A stretch of 64,000 nucleotides of DNA from Sphingomonas sp. R647 (lineage in GTDB: Bacteria; Pseudomonadota; Alphaproteobacteria; Sphingomonadales; Sphingomonadaceae): positions 434,001 to 498,000 of the forward strand of contig NZ_JAIQXT010000003.1 of assembly GCF_020177055.1 (NCBI RefSeq), read 5' to 3'. The notes under the pieces were generated by a model. That model did no database searches and was not told the DNA's origin. It saw only the letters and a list, made by a program, of their open reading frames with translations. A program made the translations under genes and the position numbers. The first letter of the stretch is position 1. Each line of letters begins with the position of its first letter. Of the stretch, positions 32,735 through 42,280 are shown in pieces.

Positions 32735-32903
32735 TGCGCGGACCGAACCGGATTCGTAACGATCATGGGGCGACCAACCCGTCGGGGCGGGGGAGGTTCC
32801 GGGGAAGGCGGCGGCGGGTGCAGGCATTTTATCATTTCAGGTGATCGCGCTTGCCCCCGGATCGCGAGCCGTTAGGTTCGCTTGGAAACACCGGGGGTTG
32901 TCC

Positions 32904-35702
32904 ATGTTCCGTAAGTCCGTGTTCCTGGGCATTTTGCTCGCCAGCGCCGCGCCTGCCTGGGCGGGTGACAAGCCGCTCTACGCCGCCGCGCCGGGCTGGG
33001 TGAAGCCAGCCCCGCCGATCGACATGGCGAAGCTTGCGGATGACGCGCCGATATTCCTGGTCATGGATCACCAGCAGCGGCTCGCCGACGGACAGGTATG
33101 GCATTATGTCGAGACCGCGACGCGCATCGCCTCGGCCCAGATCCTGGCTCAGGCGGGAACCGTCCAGATGCCGTGGAACCCCGATCATGGCGACCTGATC
33201 GTCCATAGCGCCCAGATTCTGCGTGGCGGCGAGACGATCGACCTCCTCGCGGGGGGCAAGGAACTGTCGGTGCTGCGCCGCGAGCAGAAGCTGGAGCAGA
33301 TGCAGCTCGACGGCATGCTCACCGCGACCATGCCGGTCGAAGGGCTGCGGGTGGGCGATGTCCTGCGGCTGCGCTATTCGACCACGCGCAAGGATCCGAC
33401 ATTGGGCGGAAAGGTGCAAGGCAGCCTGCCGCTGTTCGCCCAGCCGATGCAGGTGCGCTTCGGTCGCGCCCGGCTGGTCTGGCCCGCAGCGGCCAAGGTC
33501 AACTGGCGCGCTTATGCCGACTGGGTGAAGCCCGGCCCGGTGGCGACGGCCGGGGGCGACCGCGAGCTTGAGATCGCGCTGCCGATCGCCAAGCCGCCCG
33601 AAATGCCGCGCGATGCGCCCGCGCGGTTCCAGCCGATGACCTTTCTCGACGCAACCAGCTATGCCGATTGGGGTGCGGTCGCGAAGACCATGGCCCCGCT
33701 CTATGCGACCAAGGGGCTGATCGCGCCGGGCAGCGCGCTGGCGAAGGAAGTCGCGGCGATTGCGTCCGCCTCGGCTGATCCCCGCGCCCGCACCGCCGCC
33801 GCGCTGCAACTGGTGCAGGACAAGGTCCGGTACCTGTTCAACGGCATGGCGCAGGGCAATTATGTCCCGCAATCACCCGCCGAAACCTGGTCGCTGCGCT
33901 ATGGCGACTGCAAGGCCAAGACGCTGATCCTGCTCGCGATCCTGCATGAACTGGGGGTCGAGGCAGAGGCGGTGCTGGTGCACAGCCGGCTCGGCGATCT
34001 GGTCCCCACGCGCCTGCCAATGCCGGCGGCGTTCGACCATGTCATCGTGCGCGTGCAGATCGGCACCGAGAGCCTGTGGCTCGATGGAACGTCGAGCGGC
34101 GACCGGATGGCCGATCTCGGCAACACGCCGCCCTTCCGCCATGTGCTCCCGCTGCGGACGGAAGGGGCGGGGCTGATCGCGCTTCCGCTGCGTCCCCGCG
34201 CGCGGCCCGATGTCGATGCCGAACTGGATATCGACCAGACCGCCAGCATCCACCTGCCCGCGCCGTTCACGCTGAAGGTGACGATGCGCGGACAGGTGGT
34301 GCAGATCGTCCGCGGTGCCTCAGCCGCGCTGGGCAAGGCGGAAACGGAGAAGATGATCTCCCGCCTGGTCGGCGAATATGTCAACACCGGCACCTATACC
34401 CGGCGCGACCTCAGCTTCGACGACGCGGCCGGGACCGTGGTGGTGACCGCATCGGGGGTCGCCTATCCGGGATGGGAACGCGAGAGCGAGCGTTACAAAA
34501 CCGGAATCGACAATGCGGTGGCGGCAATCGGGTTCGAACCCGATCGCAGTCGTCCGGCATGGCGGGAGCTGCCAGTCGCCACCGGCGATGCGATGCACGC
34601 GCGGATCCGCACCAGCTATCGCCTCCCGGCGGGCGGTGCGGGTTTCACCTTTGAAGGCGACGAGACATTGCCGGAAAAGCTGGCAGGCCGACTGGTCACG
34701 CGCCGCGCCACGCTGGCGGGGAATGTCGTCACGGTCGAGGATCGCACCATCGTCACCGGCGAAGAGGTTGCTCCCGCCGAGATCGGCGCGGCCCGGCGCG
34801 AACTGGCGCAGGCCAAGACCCGGCTGCTGCGCGCGGTCGCGCCGGCCGCCTATCCGCAGCGCTGGCAGGACGTGGCTGCTGCGCGCAAGTCTGGCGGGCT
34901 CAAGAAGATTCAGGCGGTCTATGATCAGGCGGTCGCCGCCGATCCGTCCGAATCCGACGGCTATTTCAACCGCGCCTGGTATCATGAGCGCGTCTTCGAC
35001 AACGCCGCTGCAGTCCGTGACCTCGACAAGGCGATCACATTGTCGCCGACGGTCGTTTCCTATCTGCGGCGCGCAAGCGCGCATCAGGCGATGGGACAGC
35101 TCGACAAGGCGATTGCCGATGCCGATGCCGCCGCTGAACTCGATCCCGGTTCGGGCGACGCGATCCGCACCGCGATCACCCTGCGCGGCGAGAAGGGCGA
35201 GTACGACAAGGCGCTGGAAATGGTCCAGCTCCACATCGACGCGGGTGGCAAGGAAAAGCCAAGCTATCTGGCGATCCAGGCCGACCTGCTGGCGCAAAGC
35301 GGGCAGGTGGACGAGGCGCTGGCGGTGCTGGACGCCGCGGTCGTGGCGCATCCCGGCAACGCGGCATTGCTCAACGAGCGCTGCTGGCTGAAGGGTACGC
35401 GCAAGGTCGCGCTCGACACCGCACTGCGCGACTGCACCCGCGCGATCGAGCTGATGGACAGTCCGGCTCCGGCGCTCGACAGCCGTGCGATGGTCTATTT
35501 CCGCCTCGACCGCACCGACGAGGCGCTGAGCGACCTCAACGCCGCGCTGGACGCTCAGCCGGAAATGACCGCCAGCCTGTTCATGCGCGGGGTGATCCGC
35601 AAGGCGCGCGGCGAGGCGGGATCGGAGTCCGACATCGTCGCCGCGCGGATGATGGACCCCCAGGTCGATACCCGCTTCGGCAAATGGGGGATCAAACCGT
35701 AA
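32904..35702 (+). CDS. DUF3857 / transglutaminase-like / TPR exported protein
   Basis: 932 aa. The signal peptide ends PAWAG (about residue 20). A DUF3857 region (about 40-230) leads into a transglutaminase-like core with a possible triad: Cys 336 (LRYGDCKAKTLILLAILHEL), His 379 (PAAFDHVIVRVQ) and Asp 394 (LWLDGTSSGDRM). A beta-rich DUF3858-like region follows to about residue 640. The last 280 residues are TPR-like repeats (SDGYFNRAWYHERVFDNAAA; VSYLRRASAHQAMGQLDKAI; RTDEALSDLNAALDAQPEMT). Such proteins are periplasmic; they may crosslink or hydrolyse peptides, but the reaction is unproven. Confidence 0.85.
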   Translation: MFRKSVFLGILLASAAPAWAGDKPLYAAAPGWVKPAPPIDMAKLADDAPIFLVMDHQQRLADGQVWHYVETATRIASAQILAQAGTVQMPWNPDHGDLIVHSAQILRGGETIDLLAGGKELSVLRREQKLEQMQLDGMLTATMPVEGLRVGDVLRLRYSTTRKDPTLGGKVQGSLPLFAQPMQVRFGRARLVWPAAAKVNWRAYADWVKPGPVATAGGDRELEIALPIAKPPEMPRDAPARFQPMTFLDATSYADWGAVAKTMAPLYATKGLIAPGSALAKEVAAIASASADPRARTAAALQLVQDKVRYLFNGMAQGNYVPQSPAETWSLRYGDCKAKTLILLAILHELGVEAEAVLVHSRLGDLVPTRLPMPAAFDHVIVRVQIGTESLWLDGTSSGDRMADLGNTPPFRHVLPLRTEGAGLIALPLRPRARPDVDAELDIDQTASIHLPAPFTLKVTMRGQVVQIVRGASAALGKAETEKMISRLVGEYVNTGTYTRRDLSFDDAAGTVVVTASGVAYPGWERESERYKTGIDNAVAAIGFEPDRSRPAWRELPVATGDAMHARIRTSYRLPAGGAGFTFEGDETLPEKLAGRLVTRRATLAGNVVTVEDRTIVTGEEVAPAEIGAARRELAQAKTRLLRAVAPAAYPQRWQDVAAARKSGGLKKIQAVYDQAVAADPSESDGYFNRAWYHERVFDNAAAVRDLDKAITLSPTVVSYLRRASAHQAMGQLDKAIADADAAAELDPGSGDAIRTAITLRGEKGEYDKALEMVQLHIDAGGKEKPSYLAIQADLLAQSGQVDEALAVLDAAVVAHPGNAALLNERCWLKGTRKVALDTALRDCTRAIELMDSPAPALDSRAMVYFRLDRTDEALSDLNAALDAQPEMTASLFMRGVIRKARGEAGSESDIVAARMMDPQVDTRFGKWGIKP

Positions 35703-35711
35703 CGCTTCTAG

Positions 35712-35733
35712 CCCCTCCCGCTCGCGGGAGGGG
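35712..35733. repeat. Short perfect inverted repeat between DUF3857 gene and rlmJ
   Basis: CCCCTCCCG-CTCG-CGGGAGGGG: a 9-bp stem with a 4-nt loop, followed by TTGGGGAGGGTC. It lies 10 bp after the DUF3857-gene stop and before the convergent rlmJ; it could act as a transcript-end structure although only a C/T-rich run follows. Confidence 0.6.
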
Positions 35734-35829
35734 TTGGGGAGGGTCTTCTTCTTCTTCCGCCGCCTCTCACAATCCCCAAGCGCCCCCCGCCAGTGAGGCG
35801 GGCGCGACGCCGCAAATGGCTGCGGTCGC

Positions 35830-36669
35830 CTACCGACCGTCGGCTTCCAACCAGTCCGCTGTGATCACGCCCCGATGCCCGTCCGGCGCGAGTGTCGCGC
35901 GGAGCGCTTCCAACAGCGGCGGCAATTCCTGCGTGAAGGCATAGGGCGGATTGACGATGAACAGGCCCGCCCCGTTATAGATGCCCGGCTGGTCGGCATC
36001 GTACAGCCAATGCTCGACGACCAGGAATTTCGGGATGCGCAGGTTCCGCAGCTTGTTCTTCCACTGCTGATGCGTCACGCGGTCCTTCAGCGGATACCAG
36101 ATGACCGTCACGCCATGCGCCCATTTGCGGTGCGCCGCCGCCAGGGTGGCGGTGATCCGGGCGCGCTCGTCGGTCTGCTCATAGGGCGGATCGACCACCA
36201 CCACGCCGCGCGGCGTTCGGGTCGGCAGCATCGCCAGCCACAATTCATAGGCATCGCGCTCATGCACGGCCGCAGGCGACCCGCGCATCACGCGACGCAG
36301 TTCGCCGGCGTCCTCGGGATGCTTTTCGTTGAGGATCAGCGCGTCCTGCGGGCGCAGCTGCTGCGCCAGGAACTGCGGCGATCCGGGATAGAGTTGCGGC
36401 TCCTCCCCGACATTCACCGCCCGCACTGCCGCGCGGTAATCGTCCAGCAACGGGTTCGCATCGGCAAAGACCCGCACCACCCCCTGCGCTGCCTCGCCGG
36501 TGCGCTGCGCCTGATCGCCGCCAAGGTCGTACAGCCCGCACCCGGCATGGGTGTCGATCAGGGTCAGTGCGCCCTCTTTCAGCTGCAAGGCCCGGACCAG
36601 CGCGATCAACAGGCTGTGCTTCACCACATCGGCGCTGTTGCCGGCGTGGAAGGAGTGGCGATAATTCAT
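35830..36669 (-). CDS. rlmJ: 23S rRNA (adenine(2030)-N6)-methyltransferase RlmJ
   Basis: 279 aa. It starts MNYRHSFHAGNSADVVKHSL, diagnostic of RlmJ, with LTLIDTHAGCGLYDL as the SAM-binding loop and GVVVVDPPYEQTDE as the N6-adenine methyltransferase DPPY catalytic motif. The end (YNGAGLFIVNPPYAFTQEL) is also family-like. It methylates A2030 of 23S rRNA. ATG 36669 was chosen because it gives this start. Confidence 0.95.
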   Translation of the reverse strand: MNYRHSFHAGNSADVVKHSLLIALVRALQLKEGALTLIDTHAGCGLYDLGGDQAQRTGEAAQGVVRVFADANPLLDDYRAAVRAVNVGEEPQLYPGSPQFLAQQLRPQDALILNEKHPEDAGELRRVMRGSPAAVHERDAYELWLAMLPTRTPRGVVVVDPPYEQTDERARITATLAAAHRKWAHGVTVIWYPLKDRVTHQQWKNKLRNLRIPKFLVVEHWLYDADQPGIYNGAGLFIVNPPYAFTQELPPLLEALRATLAPDGHRGVITADWLEADGR

Positions 36670-36845
36670 TGAAAATCCAAAACCTGCCGCGTTGCCTCTG
36701 TACACGCTACCAACCGAGCCAAAGCCGCCGCAGCCCGGTTGACCACAGCCTCAAATCAGCTTTCGCGCTCGGCGGCAACCAGCGGCTGCACATTCTCGCC
36801 CGCCCGCTAGGCCTGGCCGGATCGGTCATGCTAAGAGCCGCGCCT

Positions 36846-37166
36846 ATGTCGAAATCTCAAAACAAAGGCGGTGCCGTTCAGGTCGATGGCACCCTCTACG
36901 ATTGGCACCTGCAACGCGAACCGCATCTATCCGATGACGAAGGGTGGCGGGGCATGACCATCTCCCTGCAACAGCGCGATGCCCGGCGCGAGGCGTTGGT
37001 GGAATTTCCCCCACCCAAGCGGCTGATGAAGGGGTTGCCGCCCGGTCGCCTCCAGCTCGACGACGCGACGATTTCGCGCTGCGTCCGCGCCGCGCTGTCG
37101 GCGGGATGGGAGCCGGAGACGCGGGGAAAACCAGTGACCTTCATGGTCGACGCCGAAGGCAATTGA
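36846..37166 (+). CDS. Small hypothetical protein
   Basis: 106 aa (MSKSQNKGGAVQVDGTLYDW) with no signal peptide, TM or known domain. It has a polar start and a segment WHLQREPHLSDDEGWRGMTI that is followed by a basic/Pro-rich stretch (VEFPPPKRLMKGLPPGRLQL) and SRCVRAALSAGWEPETRGKP. G/C third positions fit a coding gene. An in-frame ATG at 36828 is a possible alternative start. Its neighbours are the divergent rlmJ and a downstream deacetylase gene after a 264-bp gap. Confidence 0.55.
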   Translation: MSKSQNKGGAVQVDGTLYDWHLQREPHLSDDEGWRGMTISLQQRDARREALVEFPPPKRLMKGLPPGRLQLDDATISRCVRAALSAGWEPETRGKPVTFMVDAEGN

Positions 37167-37430
37167 GGTGGCTGGCGCTGCGAGGTGAAGGCTTTCTGAG
37201 TCCGAAACGCAGCGCCACCTCCGGGGGCTGTCCTACAAGCCCGCGACTCATTACACTCCCGTCATGCCCATCGCCCCGCCTCCCCCGCACGCCAGCATCG
37301 CGCGGAAGTGTCAGGCGGCTCGCTCACATACGGCGTTTTTTGTCAGAATTGTCAGCATACTGAACGCGTCCGTTCACCAATGCCGCCCGCATTTTGCGAT
37401 TTCTTCACCCCCGTCGGTTAGGCCGCAGCC
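37167..37430. other. Gap without a recognised gene
   Basis: 264 bp between the small hypothetical gene and the deacetylase gene. The part from about 37325 to 37395 is less GC-rich, with a GTTTTTTGTCAGAATTGTCAG region that contains two GTCAG copies; it is the likely promoter region for the deacetylase-recO run. No reading frame, RNA gene or terminator is convincing. Confidence 0.4.
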
Positions 37431-38384
37431 ATGCCCACGCGCGTTTTCCTGACGGTCGATACCGAATTGATGTGGCGGCACCACGCCGCCGGGCTGCCGA
37501 TTGGTGAGATCGCGGAGCGGTCGCTGGAGCCGGCCGGGGTCGGCATTGGCTATCAGTTGCGCCGCTTTGCCGAGCATGGGCTCAAAGCGACCTTCTTCGT
37601 CGATCCGATGCCGGCGGTGGCGCATGGCCTCGATCCGATCCGCCGCGTGGTCGATGCGATTCTGGAGGCGGGGCAGGAGGTTCAGCTGCACCTCCACCCC
37701 AATTGGGCCGCCGCGCGGGACGAGGATCGCAGCGCCGCCGCCTCGTTCGAGCTGATCGACTTCACCTTCGCCGAACAGCGCGACCTGATCGCCGCCGCGT
37801 CCGACCTGCTCGTCGCCGCCGGCGCGCCGCGCCCAATCGCCTTCCGCTCGGGCAGCTACAGCGCCAGCGACGACACGCTCGCCGCATTGGCCGAACTCGG
37901 CATCCGCTATGACAGCAGCCATAATGGCTCCGAACATCCCTGGCCCAGCGCGATCGGCCTCGCCCCGCGTCAGATCGCCCCGGTCGAACATCGCGGCGTG
38001 ATCGAAGTGCCGGTGACGCTGATTGAGGATGTGCGCGGCCATCTCCGCCATTTCCAAATCTGTGCGCTGTCGACCGCCGAGATGCGCGACGCGCTCGACC
38101 ATGCGGTGGCGGCGGGCCATGCGGCGGTGACGATCGTCAGCCATGGGTTCGAGCTGGCGAACCGCGCCGGCACCCGCCCCAATGCGGTGCATGTCGCCCG
38201 CTTCGACGCGCTCTGTGCGATGCTGGCCGAACGGCGCGGCGGCATGGAGACGGTGCATTTCGCCGATCTCAATCATCTGCCGCTGGGGCAGGACGATGTG
38301 CCCCTCGGCCCCAGCCTGATCCGCACCCGCATGCGCCAGGCGCAGCAGCTCTGGTCGAATCTGGTGGCGGAGCGCGCCGCATGA
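37431..38384 (+). CDS. Polysaccharide deacetylase-like protein
   Basis: 317 aa, NodB-type carbohydrate esterase fold. MPTRVFLTVDTELMW gives the opening TxDxE strand, HGLKATFFVDPMP the second strand, GQEVQLHLHPNWAA the metal His pair (HxH), and GAPRPIAFRSGSYSASDDTL the Arg/Gly strand; the final His is in TIVSHGFELANRAG. No signal peptide, so it appears cytosolic, unlike most NodB deacetylases. It overlaps the next gene by 4 nt (ATGA at 38381), which indicates joint function with the FemAB/GNAT-like protein. Substrate unknown. Confidence 0.85.
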   Translation: MPTRVFLTVDTELMWRHHAAGLPIGEIAERSLEPAGVGIGYQLRRFAEHGLKATFFVDPMPAVAHGLDPIRRVVDAILEAGQEVQLHLHPNWAAARDEDRSAAASFELIDFTFAEQRDLIAAASDLLVAAGAPRPIAFRSGSYSASDDTLAALAELGIRYDSSHNGSEHPWPSAIGLAPRQIAPVEHRGVIEVPVTLIEDVRGHLRHFQICALSTAEMRDALDHAVAAGHAAVTIVSHGFELANRAGTRPNAVHVARFDALCAMLAERRGGMETVHFADLNHLPLGQDDVPLGPSLIRTRMRQAQQLWSNLVAERAA

Positions 38385-39301
38385 CCGCGACCGCGCGTCC
38401 CACCCCGCTCAATTTCCGCATCGGCGCGCGGACGTTGATGGCGGTGCAGCGCGACATGGTCCGCGTGCCGCTCAGCCTCGATGAAGCGCGCGAAGGCCGT
38501 CTCCCCGTGTTGCCGCCCTTGCCGCGTGAGGCGCATGGCTATGTCGTGACCTCGCTGCCCGAGGATCGGCTGGAGGCGATGGTCTATGCCTCGGGCAAGA
38601 TGATCGGCTTCGTCCGTCAGAAATATACGCGTTACTATGCCGACCTGACCGGCGGGTTCGACGCCTATATGGCCAGCCTGTCGGGCAATGCGCGACAGGG
38701 GGCCAAGCGCAAGGCGAAGAAGATCGCACAGGTCTCCGGCGGCGATCTCGACATTCGCAGCTATCGCACGCCGACGGAGCTGGAGGCGTTCCACGACATC
38801 GCCCGCCGCATCGCGCTGCGCACCTATCAGGAAAAGCTGATGGGGGAGGGGCTTCCTGCCAGTCCCGAGTTCATCCGGGGAATGCTGACTGCGGCGGCGG
38901 CGGATAATGTCCGCGCCTGGCTGCTGTTCATCGCCGGAGAGCCCGCCGCCTATCTCTACTGCCCCGCGCATGGCGAGACATTGGTTTACGAATATGTCGG
39001 CCATGATCCGGCCTTCAACGACTTGTCCCCCGGCGCGGTGCTGCAAGTGGAAGCGTTCCGCGACCTGTTCGACGAGGGCCGGTTTGCGCGGTTCGATTTC
39101 ACCGAAGGCGACGGCCAGCATAAGCGCCAATACGCGACCGGCGGGGTGCCGTGCGTCGATCTGCTGCTGCTGCGCCCCAGCCTGACGAACCGCGTGACGA
39201 CAGCGGCACTCGGCGGGTTCAACAAGACGGTGGCCGGCGGCAAGGCGCTGGTGGACGCGGTGGGGCTGGAGAAGCTGTCCAAGAAGCTGCGCCGGGGATA
39301 A
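38381..39301 (+). CDS. FemAB/GNAT-like acyltransferase
   Basis: 306 aa, GNAT-fold protein of the BioF2/FemAB-like group (Acetyltransf_6 type). Core signature: YMASLSGNARQGAKRKAKKI, FHDIARRIALRTYQEKLMGE, RAWLLFIAGEPAAYLYCPAH, LVYEYVGHDPAFNDLSPGAV and FARFDFTEGDGQHKRQYATG. Members attach amino acids or acyl groups to sugars or peptides and are often found in exopolysaccharide loci. It is coupled to the deacetylase gene by overlap and 9 bp from recO. Confidence 0.85.
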   Translation: MTATARPTPLNFRIGARTLMAVQRDMVRVPLSLDEAREGRLPVLPPLPREAHGYVVTSLPEDRLEAMVYASGKMIGFVRQKYTRYYADLTGGFDAYMASLSGNARQGAKRKAKKIAQVSGGDLDIRSYRTPTELEAFHDIARRIALRTYQEKLMGEGLPASPEFIRGMLTAAAADNVRAWLLFIAGEPAAYLYCPAHGETLVYEYVGHDPAFNDLSPGAVLQVEAFRDLFDEGRFARFDFTEGDGQHKRQYATGGVPCVDLLLLRPSLTNRVTTAALGGFNKTVAGGKALVDAVGLEKLSKKLRRG

Positions 39302-39310
39302 GGGCAGGGC

Positions 39311-40042
39311 ATGCATCTGCGTGCCCCCGCCATCATCGTCGCGATCCGCCCGCATGGCGAAAGCGGCGCGATCGTCCGGGCGCTGACCGCCGAAGCGGGG
39401 TTGCTGGCCGGCTATGTCCGGGGTGGAAGGTCGCGGCAACACCGCCCTGTGCTCCAGCCGGGCAATATCATCCTCGGCGACTGGCGCGCCCGGACCGAGG
39501 ATCAGCTGCCCGCTCTGGTGGCGGAACTGGTGCACAGCCGTGCCCCCCTGTTCCGCGAACCGCTGCCCGCCGCCGCGATCGACTGGGCCACCGCGCTGAC
39601 CGCCGCGGCCCTGCCGGAGGGGCAGCCCTATCCGCAGCTCCATGCGGCATTGGGCGGCCTGCTCGACGCCATCGAAGCCGCCCCGGCGGCGCGGGGCTGG
39701 GCGGTGGCGATGGTCCGCTACGAATTGCTGCTGCTCGCCCTGCTCGGTTTCGGCCTCGACCTCGACCAGTGCGCCGCCAGCGGAGCGACTGAGGATCTGG
39801 CGTTCGTCAGCCCGAAAAGCGGCATGGCCGTCAGCACCGCCGCCGCCGCCGGCTATGAAGCTCGGCTGTTCCGCTTGCCCCCCTTCCTGCGACAGGGTGG
39901 CGCAGCGGAGTGGGACGACATCCTCGACGGCCTCCGCCTCACCGGCCATTTCCTCGACCGCGACCTGCTGTCCGGCCGCGCCGCCGAAATCCTCGCCGCC
40001 CGGTCCCGGCTGGTCGACCGCATCAACAGGGCGGTTGCGTGA
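39311..40042 (+). CDS. recO: DNA repair protein RecO
   Basis: 243 aa. An N-terminal OB-fold ([40 protein letters not shown]) and the helical C-terminal region ([20 protein letters not shown]), then a segment ([20 protein letters not shown]) typical of alphaproteobacterial RecO. It loads RecA with RecR in recombinational repair. Normal length. Followed by leuB after 49 bp. Confidence 0.93.
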   Translation: MHLRAPAIIVAIRPHGESGAIVRALTAEAGLLAGYVRGGRSRQHRPVLQPGNIILGDWRARTEDQLPALVAELVHSRAPLFREPLPAAAIDWATALTAAALPEGQPYPQLHAALGGLLDAIEAAPAARGWAVAMVRYELLLLALLGFGLDLDQCAASGATEDLAFVSPKSGMAVSTAAAAGYEARLFRLPPFLRQGGAAEWDDILDGLRLTGHFLDRDLLSGRAAEILAARSRLVDRINRAVA

Positions 40043-40091
40043 CGCGGCGCAGCACGGCAAGGGGCCTGCACCCTGAGCAGGTGGAGTAGTC

Positions 40092-41138
40092 ATGCCGTTG
40101 ATCGCAATCCTTCCCGGCGACGGGATCGGCCCTGAAGTGACCGCAGAGGCACGCCGCGTCCTCGACGCCCTCGATCTCGGCCTGACCTTTGAGGAAGCAC
40201 CGGTCGGCGGCGCGGCCTATTTCGACAGCGGCCATCCACTGCCGCCCGCAACGCTCGATCTGGCCAAGCGCGCCGACGCGATCCTGTTCGGCGCAGTCGG
40301 CGATCCGCGCTGCGACGCGCTGGAACGGCATCTGCGCCCCGAACAGGCGATCCTCGGGCTGCGCAAGGAACTCGGCCTGTTCGCCAATCTCCGCCCCGCG
40401 ACGCTCTTCCCAGGGCTTGAGGACGCCTCCGCGCTGCGCCCCGAAGTTGCCGGTGCGATCGACATGGTGATCGTCCGCGAACTCAATGGCGACGTCTATT
40501 TCGGCGAAAAGGGGATGCGCACCACCGCATCGGGCCGCCGCGAAGGCTATGACGTCATGTCTTATAATGAGGATGAGGTCGTCCGCATTGCCCGGGTCGG
40601 GTTCGAAACCGCGCGCGCCCGCCGTGGCAAGCTCTGCTCGGTCGACAAGGCCAATGTTCTCGAAACCTCGCAGCTGTGGCGCGACGTGGTGATCGAGGTC
40701 GCCGCGGACTATCCCGACATCGCGCTCAGCCACATGTATGTCGACAACGCCGCGATGCAGCTGGTGCGCAACCCCGGCCAGTTCGACGTGATCGTCACCG
40801 GCAATCTGTTCGGCGACATCCTCTCGGATCAGGCGAGCATGTGCGCCGGGTCGATCGGCATGCTCCCCTCCGCCTCGCTCGATGGCAGCGGGAAGGGGCT
40901 GTACGAACCGATCCACGGCAGCGCGCCCGACATCGCCGGGCAGGGCAAGGCCAACCCCTGCGCGACGATCCTCTCGGCCGCGATGCTGCTGCGCTATTCG
41001 CTTGGGCTCGCGGAGGCGGCTGACCGGATCGAGGCGGCGGTAACTGCGGCGCTGACCAGCGGTGCGCGTACTGCGGATCTGGGCGGCATGCTGTCCACGC
41101 AAGCGATGGGCGATGCCGTGGTGCAGGCGCTGGCGTGA
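40092..41138 (+). CDS. leuB: 3-isopropylmalate dehydrogenase
   Basis: 348 aa, isocitrate/isopropylmalate dehydrogenase family. [20 protein letters not shown] at the start, [34 protein letters not shown] (substrate arginines), [15 protein letters not shown], the metal-binding [19 protein letters not shown], and [20 protein letters not shown] at the end. It oxidises 3-isopropylmalate in leucine synthesis, using NAD. The stop overlaps the start of the GT2 gene (GTGA, 41135-41138). Confidence 0.97.
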   Translation: MPLIAILPGDGIGPEVTAEARRVLDALDLGLTFEEAPVGGAAYFDSGHPLPPATLDLAKRADAILFGAVGDPRCDALERHLRPEQAILGLRKELGLFANLRPATLFPGLEDASALRPEVAGAIDMVIVRELNGDVYFGEKGMRTTASGRREGYDVMSYNEDEVVRIARVGFETARARRGKLCSVDKANVLETSQLWRDVVIEVAADYPDIALSHMYVDNAAMQLVRNPGQFDVIVTGNLFGDILSDQASMCAGSIGMLPSASLDGSGKGLYEPIHGSAPDIAGQGKANPCATILSAAMLLRYSLGLAEAADRIEAAVTAALTSGARTADLGGMLSTQAMGDAVVQALA

Positions 41139-42238
41139 ACGCGGCGATGCTCGAACTGGCGGTCGTCGTCCCGACCTTCAATGAGGCACGCAACGTGCCC
41201 GTGATGGTCGCGGCGCTCGACACGGCGCTGGCCGGGCGGCGCTGGGAAGTGATCTTTGTCGACGACAACAGCCCCGATGGCACCGCCGACGTTGCCCGCA
41301 CGATCGGTCGCAGCGACCCGCGCGTCCGGGTCGTGCAGCGGATCGGCCGACGCGGCCTGTCCTCGGCGACGATCGAGGGCATGTGCGCCACCGCTGCCCC
41401 GTTTGTCGCAGTGATCGATGGCGACATGCAGCATGACGAGACGCTGCTCCCCAAAATGCTTGAGGCGCTGCTGGCCGACGACAGCGTCGACGTCGCGATT
41501 GGTTCGCGCTTCGTCGAGGGTGGCGGCACCGGCGAATGGGACCGCGACCGCGTCGCCAAGTCGGAACTCGCAACCCGCATCTCGCGCAAGGTGCTCAAGG
41601 CCGATCTCAGTGATCCGATGAGCGGCTTCTTCATGGTCCGCAGCGATGTGGTGCGCGGCATCATCCCGCATTTGTCAGCAATCGGGTTCAAGATCCTGCT
41701 CGACATCCTGACCGCCAGCCCGCGCGCGTTGAAGTTCGTCGAACTTCCCTATGTGTTCCGCACGCGCCAGATCGGGGAGAGCAAGCTCGACCATGTCGTG
41801 GCGATGGAGTTCCTGATCGCGCTCTACGACCGCATGTTCGGGCGGGTGGTGCCGGTGCGGTTCGTGATGTTCTCCGCGATCGGCGCGATCGGCGCGGGGG
41901 TCCATTTTGCGGCCTTGTGGCTGCTCTTCCGCCTGTTCGGGTACAGCTTCCTCACGGGCACGATCGTCGCGACGATGATCGCGATGACGTTCAACTTCTT
42001 CCTCAACAACGCGCTCACCTATCGCGACGCGCGGTTGAAGGGGTTCAGGCCGCTGCTCGATGGCTGGATCGGTTTCTGCATCGTCTGCTCGGTCGGCGCG
42101 GTGGCGAATATCGGCGTGGCGGCGTTCCTGCACGATGTTCAGCAGGCGCAATGGGCACCTTCCGCACTCGCGGGAATCGCGGTCGCGGCGGTGTGGAACT
42201 TCGCGCTGTCCTCGCGCTTCGTATGGGGGCGGTACTGA
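41135..42238 (+). CDS. GT2 glycosyltransferase fused to a GtrA membrane domain (polyprenyl-phosphate sugar synthase-like)
   Basis: 367 aa. Residues 5-230 are a GT2 domain of the dolichol-phosphate mannose synthase type: [60 protein letters not shown] and LVYVFRT-like [19 protein letters not shown]. Residues 240-360 are a GtrA domain with four TM helices ([40 protein letters not shown]). It should load a sugar on undecaprenyl phosphate and flip or hold it in the membrane. GTG start overlapping leuB. A PMT-like transferase gene (43216) is the likely user of its product. Confidence 0.92.
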   Translation: MNAAMLELAVVVPTFNEARNVPVMVAALDTALAGRRWEVIFVDDNSPDGTADVARTIGRSDPRVRVVQRIGRRGLSSATIEGMCATAAPFVAVIDGDMQHDETLLPKMLEALLADDSVDVAIGSRFVEGGGTGEWDRDRVAKSELATRISRKVLKADLSDPMSGFFMVRSDVVRGIIPHLSAIGFKILLDILTASPRALKFVELPYVFRTRQIGESKLDHVVAMEFLIALYDRMFGRVVPVRFVMFSAIGAIGAGVHFAALWLLFRLFGYSFLTGTIVATMIAMTFNFFLNNALTYRDARLKGFRPLLDGWIGFCIVCSVGAVANIGVAAFLHDVQQAQWAPSALAGIAVAAVWNFALSSRFVWGRY

Positions 42239-42280
42239 CGCTGCCTTATTGACGCTTTGATTGCCGGTGAAGCTGCGGTG

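Noticed and set aside
38273..40093. A 606-codon open frame on the minus strand
   Set aside because: Antisense to the FemAB-like gene and recO; Gly/Arg/Gln-rich with no motif. The plus-strand genes are convincing.
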